Of a stretch of DNA of 64,000 nt, positions 33,882-42,747 are shown piece by piece. The stretch lies in assembly GCA_015654675.1 (NCBI GenBank), contig JAATGM010000039.1:59147-123146 (forward strand), in the 5' to 3' direction. Below the pieces are notes generated by a model. It saw nothing but the letters and a program-made list of their open reading frames with translations. It was not told where the DNA came from and made no database searches. The translations under genes were made by a program, and so were the position numbers. Each line of letters starts with the position of its first letter. The first letter of the stretch is position 1. Source of the DNA: Planctomycetota bacterium. Its GTDB lineage: Bacteria; Planctomycetota; Phycisphaerae; UBA1845; UTPLA1.

Positions 33882-34069
33882 CGTCCGCAATGGGAAGTCA
33901 AGTCGCGTAGTTCATTTTTTTTCCGCGGGGGCGCGGCGGGCTGGGTTTGGGTTTGCGCGGGCGGCCGATGGGGCGCGGGCGGAGGCCGCGGTTGAGGCGG
34001 TGTTCGAGTTTCGCAAGGAAGCTGTCGGAGGCGAGCGGGCGGCCGTGGCGGGTTTGGGTTTGCAGGGCG

Positions 34070-34480
34070 ACTAACGTCGGCTCGTTCCGAGTAGCGGCAC
34101 CTGCGGGGCACCTCCTCTATCTATTCCCATCCGACAACCCAGTCTCCAGACGCGATCCCAGCGGCCTAGAAGATTGCACTCGGCAAGGCAACTGCAGTTC
34201 AAACGGCTCCAAAACGATTTGTGTGCCAGCGGGAACCCAGCCAACTGCTCAACAAAAGAAGACCGCTGAGGACGAGACCTTCGAGAGTTGTCGATCTGGA
34301 ATGTCATGTTCCTGTTTACCCTGGTCATGTGGCGGGATTTGCATAAAATCAACTTTCAAGGTGGGTACTTGGGCTGAGCCAGGTTCGTGTGCAGGTGGCG
34401 AAGATCCATTTACCTACGACGTCGTCTGCACGAGCACCTGCGATTGTAGTCAATTGTGCCATGACGCAACGCCCTATTAG
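34070..34480 (+). pseudogene. Orphan C-terminal end of an RHS/YD-repeat protein with Cys-rich tip
   Basis: The translated segment contains LLYLFPSDNPVSRRDPSGL, the closing signature of the RHS-associated core, with DPSGL encoded at 34154-34168. A variable tip of about 100 residues with 13 cysteines follows (pairs such as CSC, CDC). A full RHS protein would have more than a thousand residues upstream; here the similarity stops at about 34070, and the sequence before it is the repeat scar. The frame stays open to a TTG at 33947, but that leader is unrelated. This is a displaced or truncated RHS tip. Its end overlaps the next gene by 20 bases. Confidence 0.65.
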
Positions 34481-35108
34481 CCGAGCGAATGAACCAGAGC
34501 TGGAGAGTACGCCCGTAGCTCGCCGATTTGTTTCGATCTGGCAACGGGCGCCACATGTCTGTTCGCGGATTGCGCTCTCCACGGTCTGTGCTACTGTGGC
34601 GTTGTGTTTTGCAGGTGGGTTCGCGTCGATAAAATATACTGGCAATAACTTTGAGATTGTGGTGGGGTGTGGAAACATAACGTATATCTCGGTATGGTCA
34701 AACGACGCAGTCGAGAACATGCGAATCGCTGCACGGCGCTTTTCGCCCGGTCACAGTTGGACTGTTCGGGCCCATGCGATTCCGAGTCCCTGGATTCTGA
34801 CGGGAATCAGATACCGGCCGAAGCTTCAGGCGGTCACACTTGGTCATGGTTCCGACGCCATGTCCATCCGAAGCATCACCTTGCCCTTCTGGTGTCTTTT
34901 CCTTGTGACTGCTGCGCCGACAGCGTGTTTCTGGATCCTCGGTCGCGAGCGGCCTAAACAAGGCGCGTGTCTCAATTGCGACTATGACCTGACTGGCAAC
35001 GTCACAGGACGCTGCCCCGAGTGCGGCAAGGAGTTTGACGTTCGAACGATCCTCAATCGCATCAAGCCGCCGAAGGAAGGCGGAACACTTGGGAATAACC
35101 CTGAATAA
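34461..35108 (+). CDS. Membrane protein with C-terminal zinc ribbon, overlapping the RHS tip
   Basis: The 215-residue protein has a membrane helix near residues 37-57 (CSRIALSTVCATVALCFAGG), an extracytoplasmic middle, a second helix near 145-165 (FWCLFLVTAAPTACFWIL), and a C-terminal cytoplasmic zinc ribbon with CLNCDYDLTGNVTGRCPECG. The CxxCxYDLxG...RCPECG ribbon is common in planctomycete membrane proteins. ATG 34461 lies inside the last 20 bases of the RHS tip. Genes directly behind RHS tips often encode the cognate immunity protein, but that role is only an inference here. GC content is visibly lower than in the surroundings. Confidence 0.65.
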   Translation: MTQRPISRANEPELESTPVARRFVSIWQRAPHVCSRIALSTVCATVALCFAGGFASIKYTGNNFEIVVGCGNITYISVWSNDAVENMRIAARRFSPGHSWTVRAHAIPSPWILTGIRYRPKLQAVTLGHGSDAMSIRSITLPFWCLFLVTAAPTACFWILGRERPKQGACLNCDYDLTGNVTGRCPECGKEFDVRTILNRIKPPKEGGTLGNNPE

Positions 35109-35571
35109 CCTGGGACAGAAGCTATGAAGCGAAAAAGGGGTCATTCAACATTGATTGCGGCCATGAGTTGACACGAAAAATCGGGGTCATTCTGGTTTCT
35201 TGGATCGGATCATCACTCGCACGCCAAATGCCCGCTCCTAAAAGCCCCGCCCCAGCCCCCAAATCTTTCCAATGCGTCCCATCCGTCAATTCCCCGCCCT
35301 GATTGCAAATCGCGATCCCCACTTGAATTTCTAAAACTAAGGAAACTCGAGGAAACTCGGGACAGCCACGAACGCCATGAAGCGTACTCTTCTCTATCGC
35401 TGGATCGCCTGCGGGTTTTGTCGGCAGCGGGCGCGGGCTTTGCGGCGTGGCAGCGTCAGGCGTTGGTAGGTGGAGTGGTGCGTGCGGAGCACGCACCCTA
35501 CGGGCTTTGCGCCACCCGCCGCGGGCGAGACGGTCGCCGCAGCGACTCCGAGACCCGTGCCACCCATTCCG
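35109..35571 (+). other. Gene-poor stretch with REP-like hairpin
   Basis: No gene is supported in these 463 bases. The region holds two copies of GGGGTCATTC (35137 and 35186), a short near-tandem GAGGAAACTC repeat around 35340-35360, GGGACAGCCAC (35361-35372 area; the same word lies upstream of a RAYT remnant near 62.9 kb on the other strand), and the perfect 9-bp hairpin at 35477-35497. It looks like eroded mobile sequence. Confidence 0.5.
35477..35497. repeat. REP-like palindrome, 9-bp stem with 3-base loop
   Basis: GGTGCGTGC (35477-35485), loop GGA, GCACGCACC (35489-35497). The stem is perfect and the loop very short. No T-run follows. Such short-loop palindromes are the usual form of REP elements that RAYT transposases recognise. 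Confidence 0.6.
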
Positions 35572-37047
35572 TCAGGGGCAGGCGGCGGTGGACAAGCATT
35601 GGGTGAATGGGGCAATGTCGGCGGTGGTGACGGTGCCGTCGTGGTTGGCGTCGGCGTTGATGATGGGGCAGCCGGGGAACTGGGCGGTGTATGCGGCGGG
35701 GTTTAGTAGGGCGAGGACGAAGGGGCGGATATCGTCGCCGTTTACCTTGCCATCGCAGTTCATGTCGGCGAGGTGCGAAGTGGGGGGAACTGGATCCCAG
35801 TAATTGCCGGTCATGACTAAGAGACAGATGACGTTTACCGAATCCTCGTAGTAGTTTTCCTGGCGGGCGCGGACGGCGTCGTAGATGCCATTCAGCCATG
35901 ATTGATCGGCCGGGTCGCACATGGCGGCGACGCCCATGGGGGAGGCGAAGAAGGTGGTAAAGTAATCGCCGGGCGGGATTGGCGCGCCGCTGAGGAGATA
36001 GCCGGGCTTGATCTGCATCGGGTTTGAAGAGGATTGGGTGCGGGCCCAGTTTGTGATCTTCGCCGCGGCGGAGGCGGCGCGGGCATTGGCGTTCAGCACC
36101 GCGTCCAGCCCGAGACGCCAGGGGTCTCGTCCGGCGTTGTAGTAGTAGTTGCCGTCGTTTGATCCTTCGAGGAAGCCGGCCGGGGCGGGCTTCGGCGTGT
36201 GGTCGGAGCCGGAGGTCGGGACCATGAAGTCGGGGAGCATTCCGGCGGCGGGGGAATAATTGACCTGTAACGAATCGGTGGCGCTGAGGCAGTTTTCGGC
36301 GACGGTGGTCCAGGTCGCGTTGTCGGTGAAGCGGCCGTAGGTTCGGAAGTGCGACGGCATGAAGTCGGACGAGCGGTTGGTAAATTGGTTGTGCGGCGAG
36401 CCGTTGGGATTGACCCAGTCGCCGAGCATGGGGAGGCGCGAGGCGGGGCCGATGGTGGAAGCGAGGATGCCGGCGATGCTCGACTGGGCCTGGGCGGCGT
36501 AGTTGATGCGGCCGGCGCTGCCCCATTGGGCGTGGGCGAGCAGCAGCCCGTAGGCGATGTCAGCGTCGCCGTCGAAGGCGGAGTCGTTGCCGTTTCCATC
36601 CGGGCTTTCGTTGGCGTTGACGTACCAGTCCATCAAGCGGTTATCGATGCTGCTGCGGTGGTCGTTGAAGAACTCGACGAGGCCGTCGAAGAGGGTGCGG
36701 GCATTTGGGTCGTCGCCGGCCATCAGGGCCACGATGACCATGCCGTAGCCCTGGCCTTCGGAGACAGTGGGGTCGTTAGCGTTCATGCCTTTGCGGACGC
36801 GATAGCGCGGGTGGCCGTCGGGCTCTGTGCCGGCCTGGACGAGGTAGCGGGATTTCCAATTCTGGTAGGCGGTGCGGACGTCCTGATCGAGGACGGCCTG
36901 GGTGTGGTTGTTGGGTTTGAGGATGCCGGGAGCGTAGGTCGTATGTTGAGGAAACGGGCGAGACTGGGCGGCGCTCGGGGCGGCTCGGGCCAAGAGCACG
37001 AGCCATGCAATCGCCGGTACGGTGAGATGGGTTGATCGGATCGCCAT
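35572..37047 (-). CDS. Secreted GH8 endoglucanase with dockerin-type C-terminus
   Basis: Family 8 enzymes cleave beta-1,4-glucans (cellulose, lichenan, chitosan, xylan) with inversion. The 491-residue protein has a signal peptide (IAWLVLLARAAPSAAQ), a catalytic domain with the GH8 motif TVSEGQGYGMVIVALMAG (general acid E97), DGDADIAYGLLLA (conserved Asp pair) and aromatic-rich substrate segments. Two dockerin-like repeats close it: ADMNCDGKVNGDDIRPF and ADANHDGTVTTADIAPF. The exact glucan is not predictable. It begins 13 bases after the mscL stop on the same strand. Secretion could use the machine encoded at 42.7-60.5 kb, though that is only a suggestion. Confidence 0.88.
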   Translation of the reverse strand: MAIRSTHLTVPAIAWLVLLARAAPSAAQSRPFPQHTTYAPGILKPNNHTQAVLDQDVRTAYQNWKSRYLVQAGTEPDGHPRYRVRKGMNANDPTVSEGQGYGMVIVALMAGDDPNARTLFDGLVEFFNDHRSSIDNRLMDWYVNANESPDGNGNDSAFDGDADIAYGLLLAHAQWGSAGRINYAAQAQSSIAGILASTIGPASRLPMLGDWVNPNGSPHNQFTNRSSDFMPSHFRTYGRFTDNATWTTVAENCLSATDSLQVNYSPAAGMLPDFMVPTSGSDHTPKPAPAGFLEGSNDGNYYYNAGRDPWRLGLDAVLNANARAASAAAKITNWARTQSSSNPMQIKPGYLLSGAPIPPGDYFTTFFASPMGVAAMCDPADQSWLNGIYDAVRARQENYYEDSVNVICLLVMTGNYWDPVPPTSHLADMNCDGKVNGDDIRPFVLALLNPAAYTAQFPGCPIINADANHDGTVTTADIAPFTQCLSTAACP

Positions 37048-37060
37048 TCGCTGATCAATA

Positions 37061-37480
37061 CTAGGCCCGCTTTTTGAGCAGGTCTCGGATTTCCGTCAGA
37101 AGTTGTTCCTGCGTGGGGCCGGCCGGGGCGGCTTCTTTCGCCTTTTCGAAACGGGCACGGGCGGTATTGATGGCTTTGACGAGGAGGAAGACGGCCAGTG
37201 CAACGATGATGAAATTGATCATCGTTGTGATGAAGGCGCCGTATTGGAGGACGGCGGCGGGAGTCTTGAGTTTTCCATCCACATAGACGGCGTCGCGCAT
37301 TTTCCAACTCAGATCGGAGAAATCCATACCGCCGATGACGACGCCGAGCGGGGGCATCATGACCTGGTCGACGAGCGACTTGACCAGGCCGCCGAACGCG
37401 CCGCCGATGATGATACCGACGGCCATATCGATCATGTTTCCCTTGAGGGCGAACTCGCGGAATTCCTTGATGATGGACAT
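37061..37480 (-). CDS. mscL: MscL, large-conductance mechanosensitive channel
   Basis: MscL opens under membrane tension to release solutes during osmotic downshock. The 139-residue protein starts MSIIKEFREFALKGNMIDMAVGIIIGGAFG, the conserved amphipathic helix plus first membrane helix. The second helix is TMINFIIVALAVFLLVKAIN, and a charged C-terminal bundle follows (QEQLLTEIRDLL). AAGGAG lies 7 bases before ATG 37480, so this start is preferred to one 24 bases further out. Confidence 0.95.
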   Translation of the reverse strand: MSIIKEFREFALKGNMIDMAVGIIIGGAFGGLVKSLVDQVMMPPLGVVIGGMDFSDLSWKMRDAVYVDGKLKTPAAVLQYGAFITTMINFIIVALAVFLLVKAINTARARFEKAKEAAPAGPTQEQLLTEIRDLLKKRA

Positions 37481-37603
37481 GTGCGAACTCCTTGATTGGT
37501 GCAACTCGATTCGAGTGACGAGCGCGCGACCGCGCCGCGGACGGCGCTATTGTTTGGAAACGGGCGGAGATTGCCAAGACAAAAGTTGGGGAAAACGGCG
37601 TGA

Positions 37604-38620
37604 TTACGCAGTTTGTACGATGCTTTCGGCTAGTTTGCGGACGCTGAGCGGCGATGAGCCCTCGGCTTTGTTGTTGACGACGACGTAGACCGGTTGATTT
37701 CGGGCAGCGGCGAGAATTGCCAGCGCGGCGATCTGGGCGCGGCTGGTGGGGTCTTCGTCAACAAGGCGATTGAAGGGGGCGTATTCGTCGCGAGCGGTTT
37801 CGAAATCGAACTTGCTGTTGAGCATCCAGCGGACGACGAGGGCCGGCGCGGAATCGGGGCTAGCGATTTGTGATTGGTCTGCCGGCGATGGCATTGTGGG
37901 ATGAATTGTTATGCAGTGTGCGACTTGGGCGGCGCGGAGCGCGGCGGCGTAGGCGGGCGTGAGGAGTTCTCGATTTCGGATTTCGACGGCGTAGAGTGGG
38001 CCGCGCGGGAGTGCGGTAAGGAAGGCGGCGAGCCGGTCGATGAAGCGGGCCGGATCGCCGAGGAGTTTTTTTGACATGGGCGTGAACTGGAAGACGAGCG
38101 GGCCGGCCTTTGGACCGAGGCCGTCGACGAATGGGGCTACAACGGCGTCGGCTGCATAGGCGGCGTCGAGGAAGTAAGGACTGGGATCGGCGGCGGCGCG
38201 CGACGCACCGCGCTGAAAGATGATCGGTGATGTGATCTGATCGTGGGCTTTGCACAGGAAACGAAATTGATCGGGGACGTCGGCGGCGTAGCGGGCGAAT
38301 TGGGAGGCGTCGATGGGGGCGTAGAAGGTGCGGTCGATGCCGACGGAGCGGAAGAGCGGGTGCTGGGCGTAGGCGGCGAGGCCCGAGCGGGCGAGGACGG
38401 CTTCGGAGGCGGAGCGGTCGTAGACAATTCCGTTCCAGCCGGGAAAGGACCAGGAGGATGTGCCGAGGTGGATGGTGGGGGAGATGCGGTGGGCGAGGGT
38501 GATTAGTTCGGCGACGGTGAGCGCGGGGCCGACGCCGCTGGGGCGCTTCGGCTTTGTGGGTTTGGGCGGCGGGTCGTCGTCCGAGGGGAAGAGTTCGAGC
38601 TGGTCGTTGTCGCGGGTCAC
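37604..38620 (-). CDS. DUF72-family protein
   Basis: The 338-residue protein matches the DUF72 TIM-barrel-like family: HLGTSSWSFPGWNGIVY, SVGIDRTFYAPI, DQFRFLCKAHDQIT, LVFQFTPMSKKL, YAVEIRNRELL, and near the C-terminus YVVVNNKAEGSSPLSVRKLAESI. A function is not established for the family. The N-terminal 30 residues are acidic and Pro/Lys-rich. Its ATG overlaps the stop of the M24 peptidase gene by 4 bases, which indicates one transcript. Confidence 0.85.
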   Translation of the reverse strand: MTRDNDQLELFPSDDDPPPKPTKPKRPSGVGPALTVAELITLAHRISPTIHLGTSSWSFPGWNGIVYDRSASEAVLARSGLAAYAQHPLFRSVGIDRTFYAPIDASQFARYAADVPDQFRFLCKAHDQITSPIIFQRGASRAAADPSPYFLDAAYAADAVVAPFVDGLGPKAGPLVFQFTPMSKKLLGDPARFIDRLAAFLTALPRGPLYAVEIRNRELLTPAYAAALRAAQVAHCITIHPTMPSPADQSQIASPDSAPALVVRWMLNSKFDFETARDEYAPFNRLVDEDPTSRAQIAALAILAAARNQPVYVVVNNKAEGSSPLSVRKLAESIVQTA

Positions 38621-39795
38621 GCGATGAGCACGATTTCATTTTGGATGGTTGACGTTGCCACGGGGCCTTTTTGCGGGTCGACGAAGACGTTGATTTCGAG
38701 GCGAACGCCGAACTCGGGCAGGTAGATGCCGGGTTCGATGGTGAAGCCGAGGCCGGGGAGGACGTCGCGCGTGTCGTGGGTTTCGAGGTTGTCGAGATTG
38801 ACGCCGATTCCGTGGACTTTGTCGCCGGCGGAGAGCGAGTGGCCTGTGCGGTGGCGGATGCCGTGCTCGAAGCCGGCCTTGATGATTTCGTTTCGCGCCG
38901 CGTCGTCGAGTTGCCAGCCCTGCACGATGAGCTTTTGCTGATGAGCCGCGACTGCGGCCTGCAGGCAGGCGTCGCGGGCGCGCTTGACGGTGTCGAAGAC
39001 TTTGCGGTGATGGGCCGGGACGTCGCGGCCGGCGAAACCCACCCAGGTGATGTCGGAGAAGATGTTCTCGTTTCCCGGGCGGCGGGCCCAGAGATCGATG
39101 AGGACCCAGTCGTTGGGTTGGATGGGTGACGAGACGGCGGCAGTGGGTTCGTAGTGCGGGTCGCCGCTGTGGGCGTTTACCGCGCAGATGGGTGGGTCGG
39201 GGGTTTCGAGTCCGTTTGCCGCGAAGCGCTGCATGATGAATTGCTGGACTTCGTACTCGGTGACGGGTTGTTTGGCGGCGTGTTTTTTGCGAATGAAGTC
39301 GAACGCTTCGTCCTTGATTCCGGCGACCTGGCATGATGCGGTGGCGTGGTTGGTTTGTGCTTCGGGTGACCAGCGGGCCACACAGACCTGGATGAGATTG
39401 GCGGAGGAGACGACTTCGACGCCGAGCGAGCGGACGAGTTCGACGGTGCCGGCGTCGACGATCGAGACGACCGGGAGCGTGCATCCGGGGGCGTACTCCA
39501 TGGCGACGCGATTGCGGCCGGCGACGGCGCGGGCGAGCCAGTTGCGCAGGTCCTGCCAGGTGAGGTAGCGCTCGCGGCGGATGGTGACGGATTTGAAAGA
39601 GGGGTCGTCGATACCGTGATTTAGAAGGACTGGTTCGCCGGAGGATGGGATGAAGAGGGCGGCACGGCGGGTGGTCCAGCGCTGGCCAGGCAGGAGTTGG
39701 GCGAGGACGGGGTTGTTGCCGCGGAAGTCGTAGACGAGCCAGGCGTCGATGCGCTGGTCGCGCATGTAGGACTGGACGGAGTCGAAGTTTGTCAT
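38617..39795 (-). CDS. M24-family metallopeptidase (Xaa-Pro aminopeptidase-like)
   Basis: The 392-residue protein has the creatinase N-terminal domain (residues about 1-150) and a pita-bread catalytic domain. Candidate dinuclear metal ligands are present in order: Asp in WVLIDLWAR, Asp in FSDITWVGF, His in RHRTGHSLS, Glu in FTIEPGIYLP and Glu in VRLEINVFV. Family members cleave N-terminal Xaa-Pro bonds or other peptides. It has no signal peptide. GGAG lies about 7 bases before ATG 39795. It is followed with ATGA overlap by the DUF72 gene. Confidence 0.88.
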   Translation of the reverse strand: MTNFDSVQSYMRDQRIDAWLVYDFRGNNPVLAQLLPGQRWTTRRAALFIPSSGEPVLLNHGIDDPSFKSVTIRRERYLTWQDLRNWLARAVAGRNRVAMEYAPGCTLPVVSIVDAGTVELVRSLGVEVVSSANLIQVCVARWSPEAQTNHATASCQVAGIKDEAFDFIRKKHAAKQPVTEYEVQQFIMQRFAANGLETPDPPICAVNAHSGDPHYEPTAAVSSPIQPNDWVLIDLWARRPGNENIFSDITWVGFAGRDVPAHHRKVFDTVKRARDACLQAAVAAHQQKLIVQGWQLDDAARNEIIKAGFEHGIRHRTGHSLSAGDKVHGIGVNLDNLETHDTRDVLPGLGFTIEPGIYLPEFGVRLEINVFVDPQKGPVATSTIQNEIVLIA

Positions 39796-39808
39796 AGGGA
39801 TTCTCCGG

Positions 39809-40591
39809 TCAGGGGAGAGTTTCGAGGAATCGACGGAGCGAAGCGGCGACTAGGTCGGGCTGTTCGACTGGGGCCATGTGGCCGGCGTTGGGGATGAGTT
39901 CGAGCTTCGAGCCGGACACGCCACGCTGGATTTCCTCGCCGATCGACGGGGCAGTCAGCGTATCTTCGCGGCCATAGATGATGAGCGTGGGGCAGTCGAT
40001 TAACGGGAGCGTCGGGATGGAATCGGGACGGCCAGCGAGGGCACGAGCAGCGGCGGCGACACCGACGGGATCGGTTTTGGACATGATGGCGTGCCAACGG
40101 GCCTTGAGCTGGGCCGGTGCGGATGGGGCAAAGAGAGAGTTGATCATGGCGTCAGCGGCTGTCTTGCTGCCGTCCTTGAGGGCGGCCTGGGCGACGGCTT
40201 CACGCTTGGCGACGCCTTCGGGCGGCTCGGCGCTCACGCGCGTGTCACAGAGGACGAGGGCGCGGAGCAGGGCGCGATGACGGCGGAAGAAGTCGAAGGC
40301 GATCATGCCGCCCATCGATAGGCCGACGAGGACGACCGGGCGGACTTCGCCAATGGATTCGAGCAGGGCGGCGAGGTCGTCGGCGTAGCGCGGTATGGAG
40401 GCCTCGGGGGTGACGCCGCTGCGGCCGTGGCCGCGGAGGTCGGGGATGATGCAGCGATAACGGTCGGCGAGTTTCTCGGCGACGGGCTTCCACATTTCGC
40501 CGGAGAGCGGGAAGCCGTGGGCGAAGAGTATCGGGCGGCCCTTGCCGAGGATGTCGTAGTAGATCGAGACATTGTCAATTGTGGCTTGCAT
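39809..40591 (-). CDS. Alpha/beta-fold hydrolase
   Basis: The 260-residue protein is a compact alpha/beta hydrolase: an oxyanion loop at ILFAHGFPLSG, DLRGHGRSG, the nucleophile elbow GLSMGGM, the acid in YGREDTLTAP, and the histidine in NAGHMAPVEQP. Similarity is to esterases and 3-oxoadipate enol-lactonase-like enzymes; the substrate is unknown. ATG 40591 is chosen because the upstream extension is in the spacer before the next gene and lacks family features. It lies 13 bases before the M24 peptidase gene. Confidence 0.85.
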   Translation of the reverse strand: MQATIDNVSIYYDILGKGRPILFAHGFPLSGEMWKPVAEKLADRYRCIIPDLRGHGRSGVTPEASIPRYADDLAALLESIGEVRPVVLVGLSMGGMIAFDFFRRHRALLRALVLCDTRVSAEPPEGVAKREAVAQAALKDGSKTAADAMINSLFAPSAPAQLKARWHAIMSKTDPVGVAAAARALAGRPDSIPTLPLIDCPTLIIYGREDTLTAPSIGEEIQRGVSGSKLELIPNAGHMAPVEQPDLVAASLRRFLETLP

Positions 40592-40610
40592 GGGATTGGC
40601 CTCGCGGGGC

Positions 40611-40853
40611 TTAGGGTTTTGCGAACAGGTTAACGAGATATAGGAGGACGAGTGCGCCGACCACGGACATGACGATGCGGCCGATGTCGCCACCGGCGGA
40701 GACGTCCAGAACGGAAAAGATCAGGCCGCCGACGAGGGCGCCGATGATTCCAATGACGAGATTTCCGATCAGGCCGAAGCCCTTGCCCTTCCAGAGCTTT
40801 CCGGCGATCCAGCCGGAGAGGACTCCGATGATGAGGAACATGATGACGCTCAT
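40611..40853 (-). CDS. GlsB/YeaQ/YmgE family small membrane protein
   Basis: The 80-residue protein has three Gly-rich hydrophobic segments (IMFLIIGVLSGWIAGKLWKG, IGNLVIGIIGALVGGLIF, IVMSVVGALVLLYLVNLF), as in the transglycosylase-associated protein family. Members are often stress induced, but their role is not defined. A frame open to 41147 is an artefact; the family starts at MSVIMFLIIG. Confidence 0.85.
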   Translation of the reverse strand: MSVIMFLIIGVLSGWIAGKLWKGKGFGLIGNLVIGIIGALVGGLIFSVLDVSAGGDIGRIVMSVVGALVLLYLVNLFAKP

Positions 40854-40935
40854 GCGCGGTACTCCACGTAAATGGGTCGATCGGCGACGGCGCGGATTGT
40901 AGCGGAAATGGGTGGGGCGTTGCGGCCGTAGATGA

Positions 40936-42471
40936 TCAGCGGGCGCGCGTGGCGGCGATGGATGCCGAGGACACGGTACTGCGTGCGTAAAGAGCCGCGG
41001 TGGGAGAGCGGTGGCGGCAGGTCCAGCGCGGGGACGCGGCGAGGTGGCGGTCGAAGGGGGAGTTTGTGTGGACGAATGCGGTTTGCGCATCGAACTGGTC
41101 AGACCATGCTTCGATTTGTTCGGGGTGTTGTGATCCGGCGGCGACATAGGCGTTGAGTTCGTCCTCGCCGTAGAGTTCGCAGCGATCGTCGATCCAGATT
41201 TTTGCAGTCGGTACGGTGCCGATGAGGAAGCCGCCGAAGAGCGTGTCGTTTAGGATTCGTGCGGCGGCGGGGCTTTCGGCCACGCGCGAACGCAGTGCGG
41301 CTGTCGATTGGACCGGCCAATAGGTGGGGTCGAGTCGCGCCCAGTTTCGGCCGAGGAGGGGGATCGGCGCGCCGGCGATTTGCAGGACTAGCGCCAACGT
41401 GACACAGGCCAGGGGGACGATGGACGCGCGGGCGAGGGCGATTCGCGGAGTCGGGATTGAGTTTGTGACCTTGGGGAGGATGTCCGCCAGGGCGATGAGC
41501 GCGGTGATTGCGAATAGGGGGCCATGGCGGATGCGTTGAATCGTCAGGGCCAGCCAGATGAGGGGGACGAACCAGGTGAAGCGCAGGCCCGCGCGACGCG
41601 CGCGGACCAGGGCGACTACGTAGATTGCGCCGAAGAGCAGGACCATCCAACCATCGATCGACGTGAGCGAGAGGGGGGCGTGCTCGATGATGATTCTGGG
41701 GAGCGACGGGGCACTTAAGAGACTGATCCAAAGGCGCGGAAGGTCGGTGCCAAATGGGTTGATGAAGATGGCGGCGGTTGAGGCGGCGGCGGCCAGGTAC
41801 GCATGGGCGAGCGGCGGCGCGGATGCGCGGCGAAAGAAAGACTCCGCGGTCCATCCGGCGATGACGAGCCAGAGTGTGGCGAGGCCGCCGAGGGCGCTGC
41901 CGTGGGTGTTGGCCCAGACGAGGAAGATCAGTGGGAGTGCGATGAGTACTCGGGGCCGAAGTTTGCGGGATTCAAAGTCGGCAAGGATGGCGAGCGTCGC
42001 GGCCATGAGCGGGATGCCGATCAGGTGCGGGCGGACGAGAAAGTGGAAGCTGCTGGCCGCGATGGCGAGGGTGACGAGGATTCCGGCGGTGGGAGCGGTC
42101 GCGCCGCGCATGAGCAGACGACGGGCGGCGAGGGCATAAGTCGCGGCGAGGAGCGTTACCGCCGCAAGCAGGAGGCCGTCGAGGCCGCTGATGCGATCGA
42201 TGATCGCCATGGCGCATTCGCCAAGCCATTGATGGGCGAGCCAGGGCTGGCCGGCGTGTCGGAAGCTGAAGGAGTCGGTGCGGACGACGGCGTGGGTGTC
42301 GATGATTCGGCTTCCGACGACGGTGTGCCAAAAGGTGCCGGGGTCGCGGAGTAGGCGTTCGCGGCCGACGAATAGCAGGGCGAGCCAAACTACTAGAAAG
42401 ATGATGGATTCGGCGGGGAAGAACGAAGCGCGGCGATTGTCAGTCGGGGACACGAGATAGCTATCGGTCAT
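40936..42471 (-). CDS. Large polytopic membrane protein of unknown function
   Basis: The 511-residue protein has about ten to twelve membrane helices and a soluble C-terminal part of about 120 residues. The first loop has an acidic/aromatic stretch (LLRDPGTFWHTVVG, AGQPWLAHQWLGE). The layout of an early loop with conserved charged and aromatic residues, many helices and a C-terminal domain (ILNDTLFGGFLIGT, KIWIDDRCELYG) resembles lipid-linked glycosyltransferases of the GT-C fold, but no firm family match is claimed. It is first in the minus-strand block and divergent from the pilus locus. Confidence 0.72.
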   Translation of the reverse strand: MTDSYLVSPTDNRRASFFPAESIIFLVVWLALLFVGRERLLRDPGTFWHTVVGSRIIDTHAVVRTDSFSFRHAGQPWLAHQWLGECAMAIIDRISGLDGLLLAAVTLLAATYALAARRLLMRGATAPTAGILVTLAIAASSFHFLVRPHLIGIPLMAATLAILADFESRKLRPRVLIALPLIFLVWANTHGSALGGLATLWLVIAGWTAESFFRRASAPPLAHAYLAAAASTAAIFINPFGTDLPRLWISLLSAPSLPRIIIEHAPLSLTSIDGWMVLLFGAIYVVALVRARRAGLRFTWFVPLIWLALTIQRIRHGPLFAITALIALADILPKVTNSIPTPRIALARASIVPLACVTLALVLQIAGAPIPLLGRNWARLDPTYWPVQSTAALRSRVAESPAAARILNDTLFGGFLIGTVPTAKIWIDDRCELYGEDELNAYVAAGSQHPEQIEAWSDQFDAQTAFVHTNSPFDRHLAASPRWTCRHRSPTAALYARSTVSSASIAATRAR

Positions 42472-42747
42472 CGCCGGGTGATTTTGAGGGAATGCGTTTC
42501 ACGATTCGGTGCGTGCGGCGCGTGATTTCCGGACAGGGAAAAATACTGGGGTGCATGCGGAATTTCTCGCGCACATCAGATTGCACAATTCAAGTGTTGG
42601 ACCCGTGCACCCGATGAGGGGGGTGACGTGCCGCCGTGCGATGCGAAGCAGCGACGCGGGCGGAACACAGCCGGCTCAATGTGGGGGCCGGTGGGGAGTC
42701 AAGGCATAAGAGGTCCGAGTACGGACGGTCAATCAAGGGAGCAAGCC

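Larger units (their letters stand above)
33393..34069 (+). other. Gene-poor scar region with repeats
   Basis: There is no convincing gene in these 677 bases. In order, it holds a TGAGA-rich array (33492-33707) interrupted by a GGCAG/CTGCC palindrome (33619-33638), one copy of a 128-base dispersed repeat (33754-33881), and a G-rich stretch that runs into the remnant of an RHS protein at 34070. The pattern suggests deletion or insertion events at this point. Confidence 0.65.

Noticed and set aside
35122..35496. Minus-strand 124-residue frame in the gene-poor stretch
   Set aside because: Pro-rich leader, no ribosome binding site, and it runs through the REP-like hairpin region and repeated words; likely non-coding.
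42569..42585. Possible sigma54 promoter (GCGCAC ... TTGCA) upstream of the pseudopilin operon
   Set aside because: It lacks the invariant GG and the spacing to GC is one base too long.
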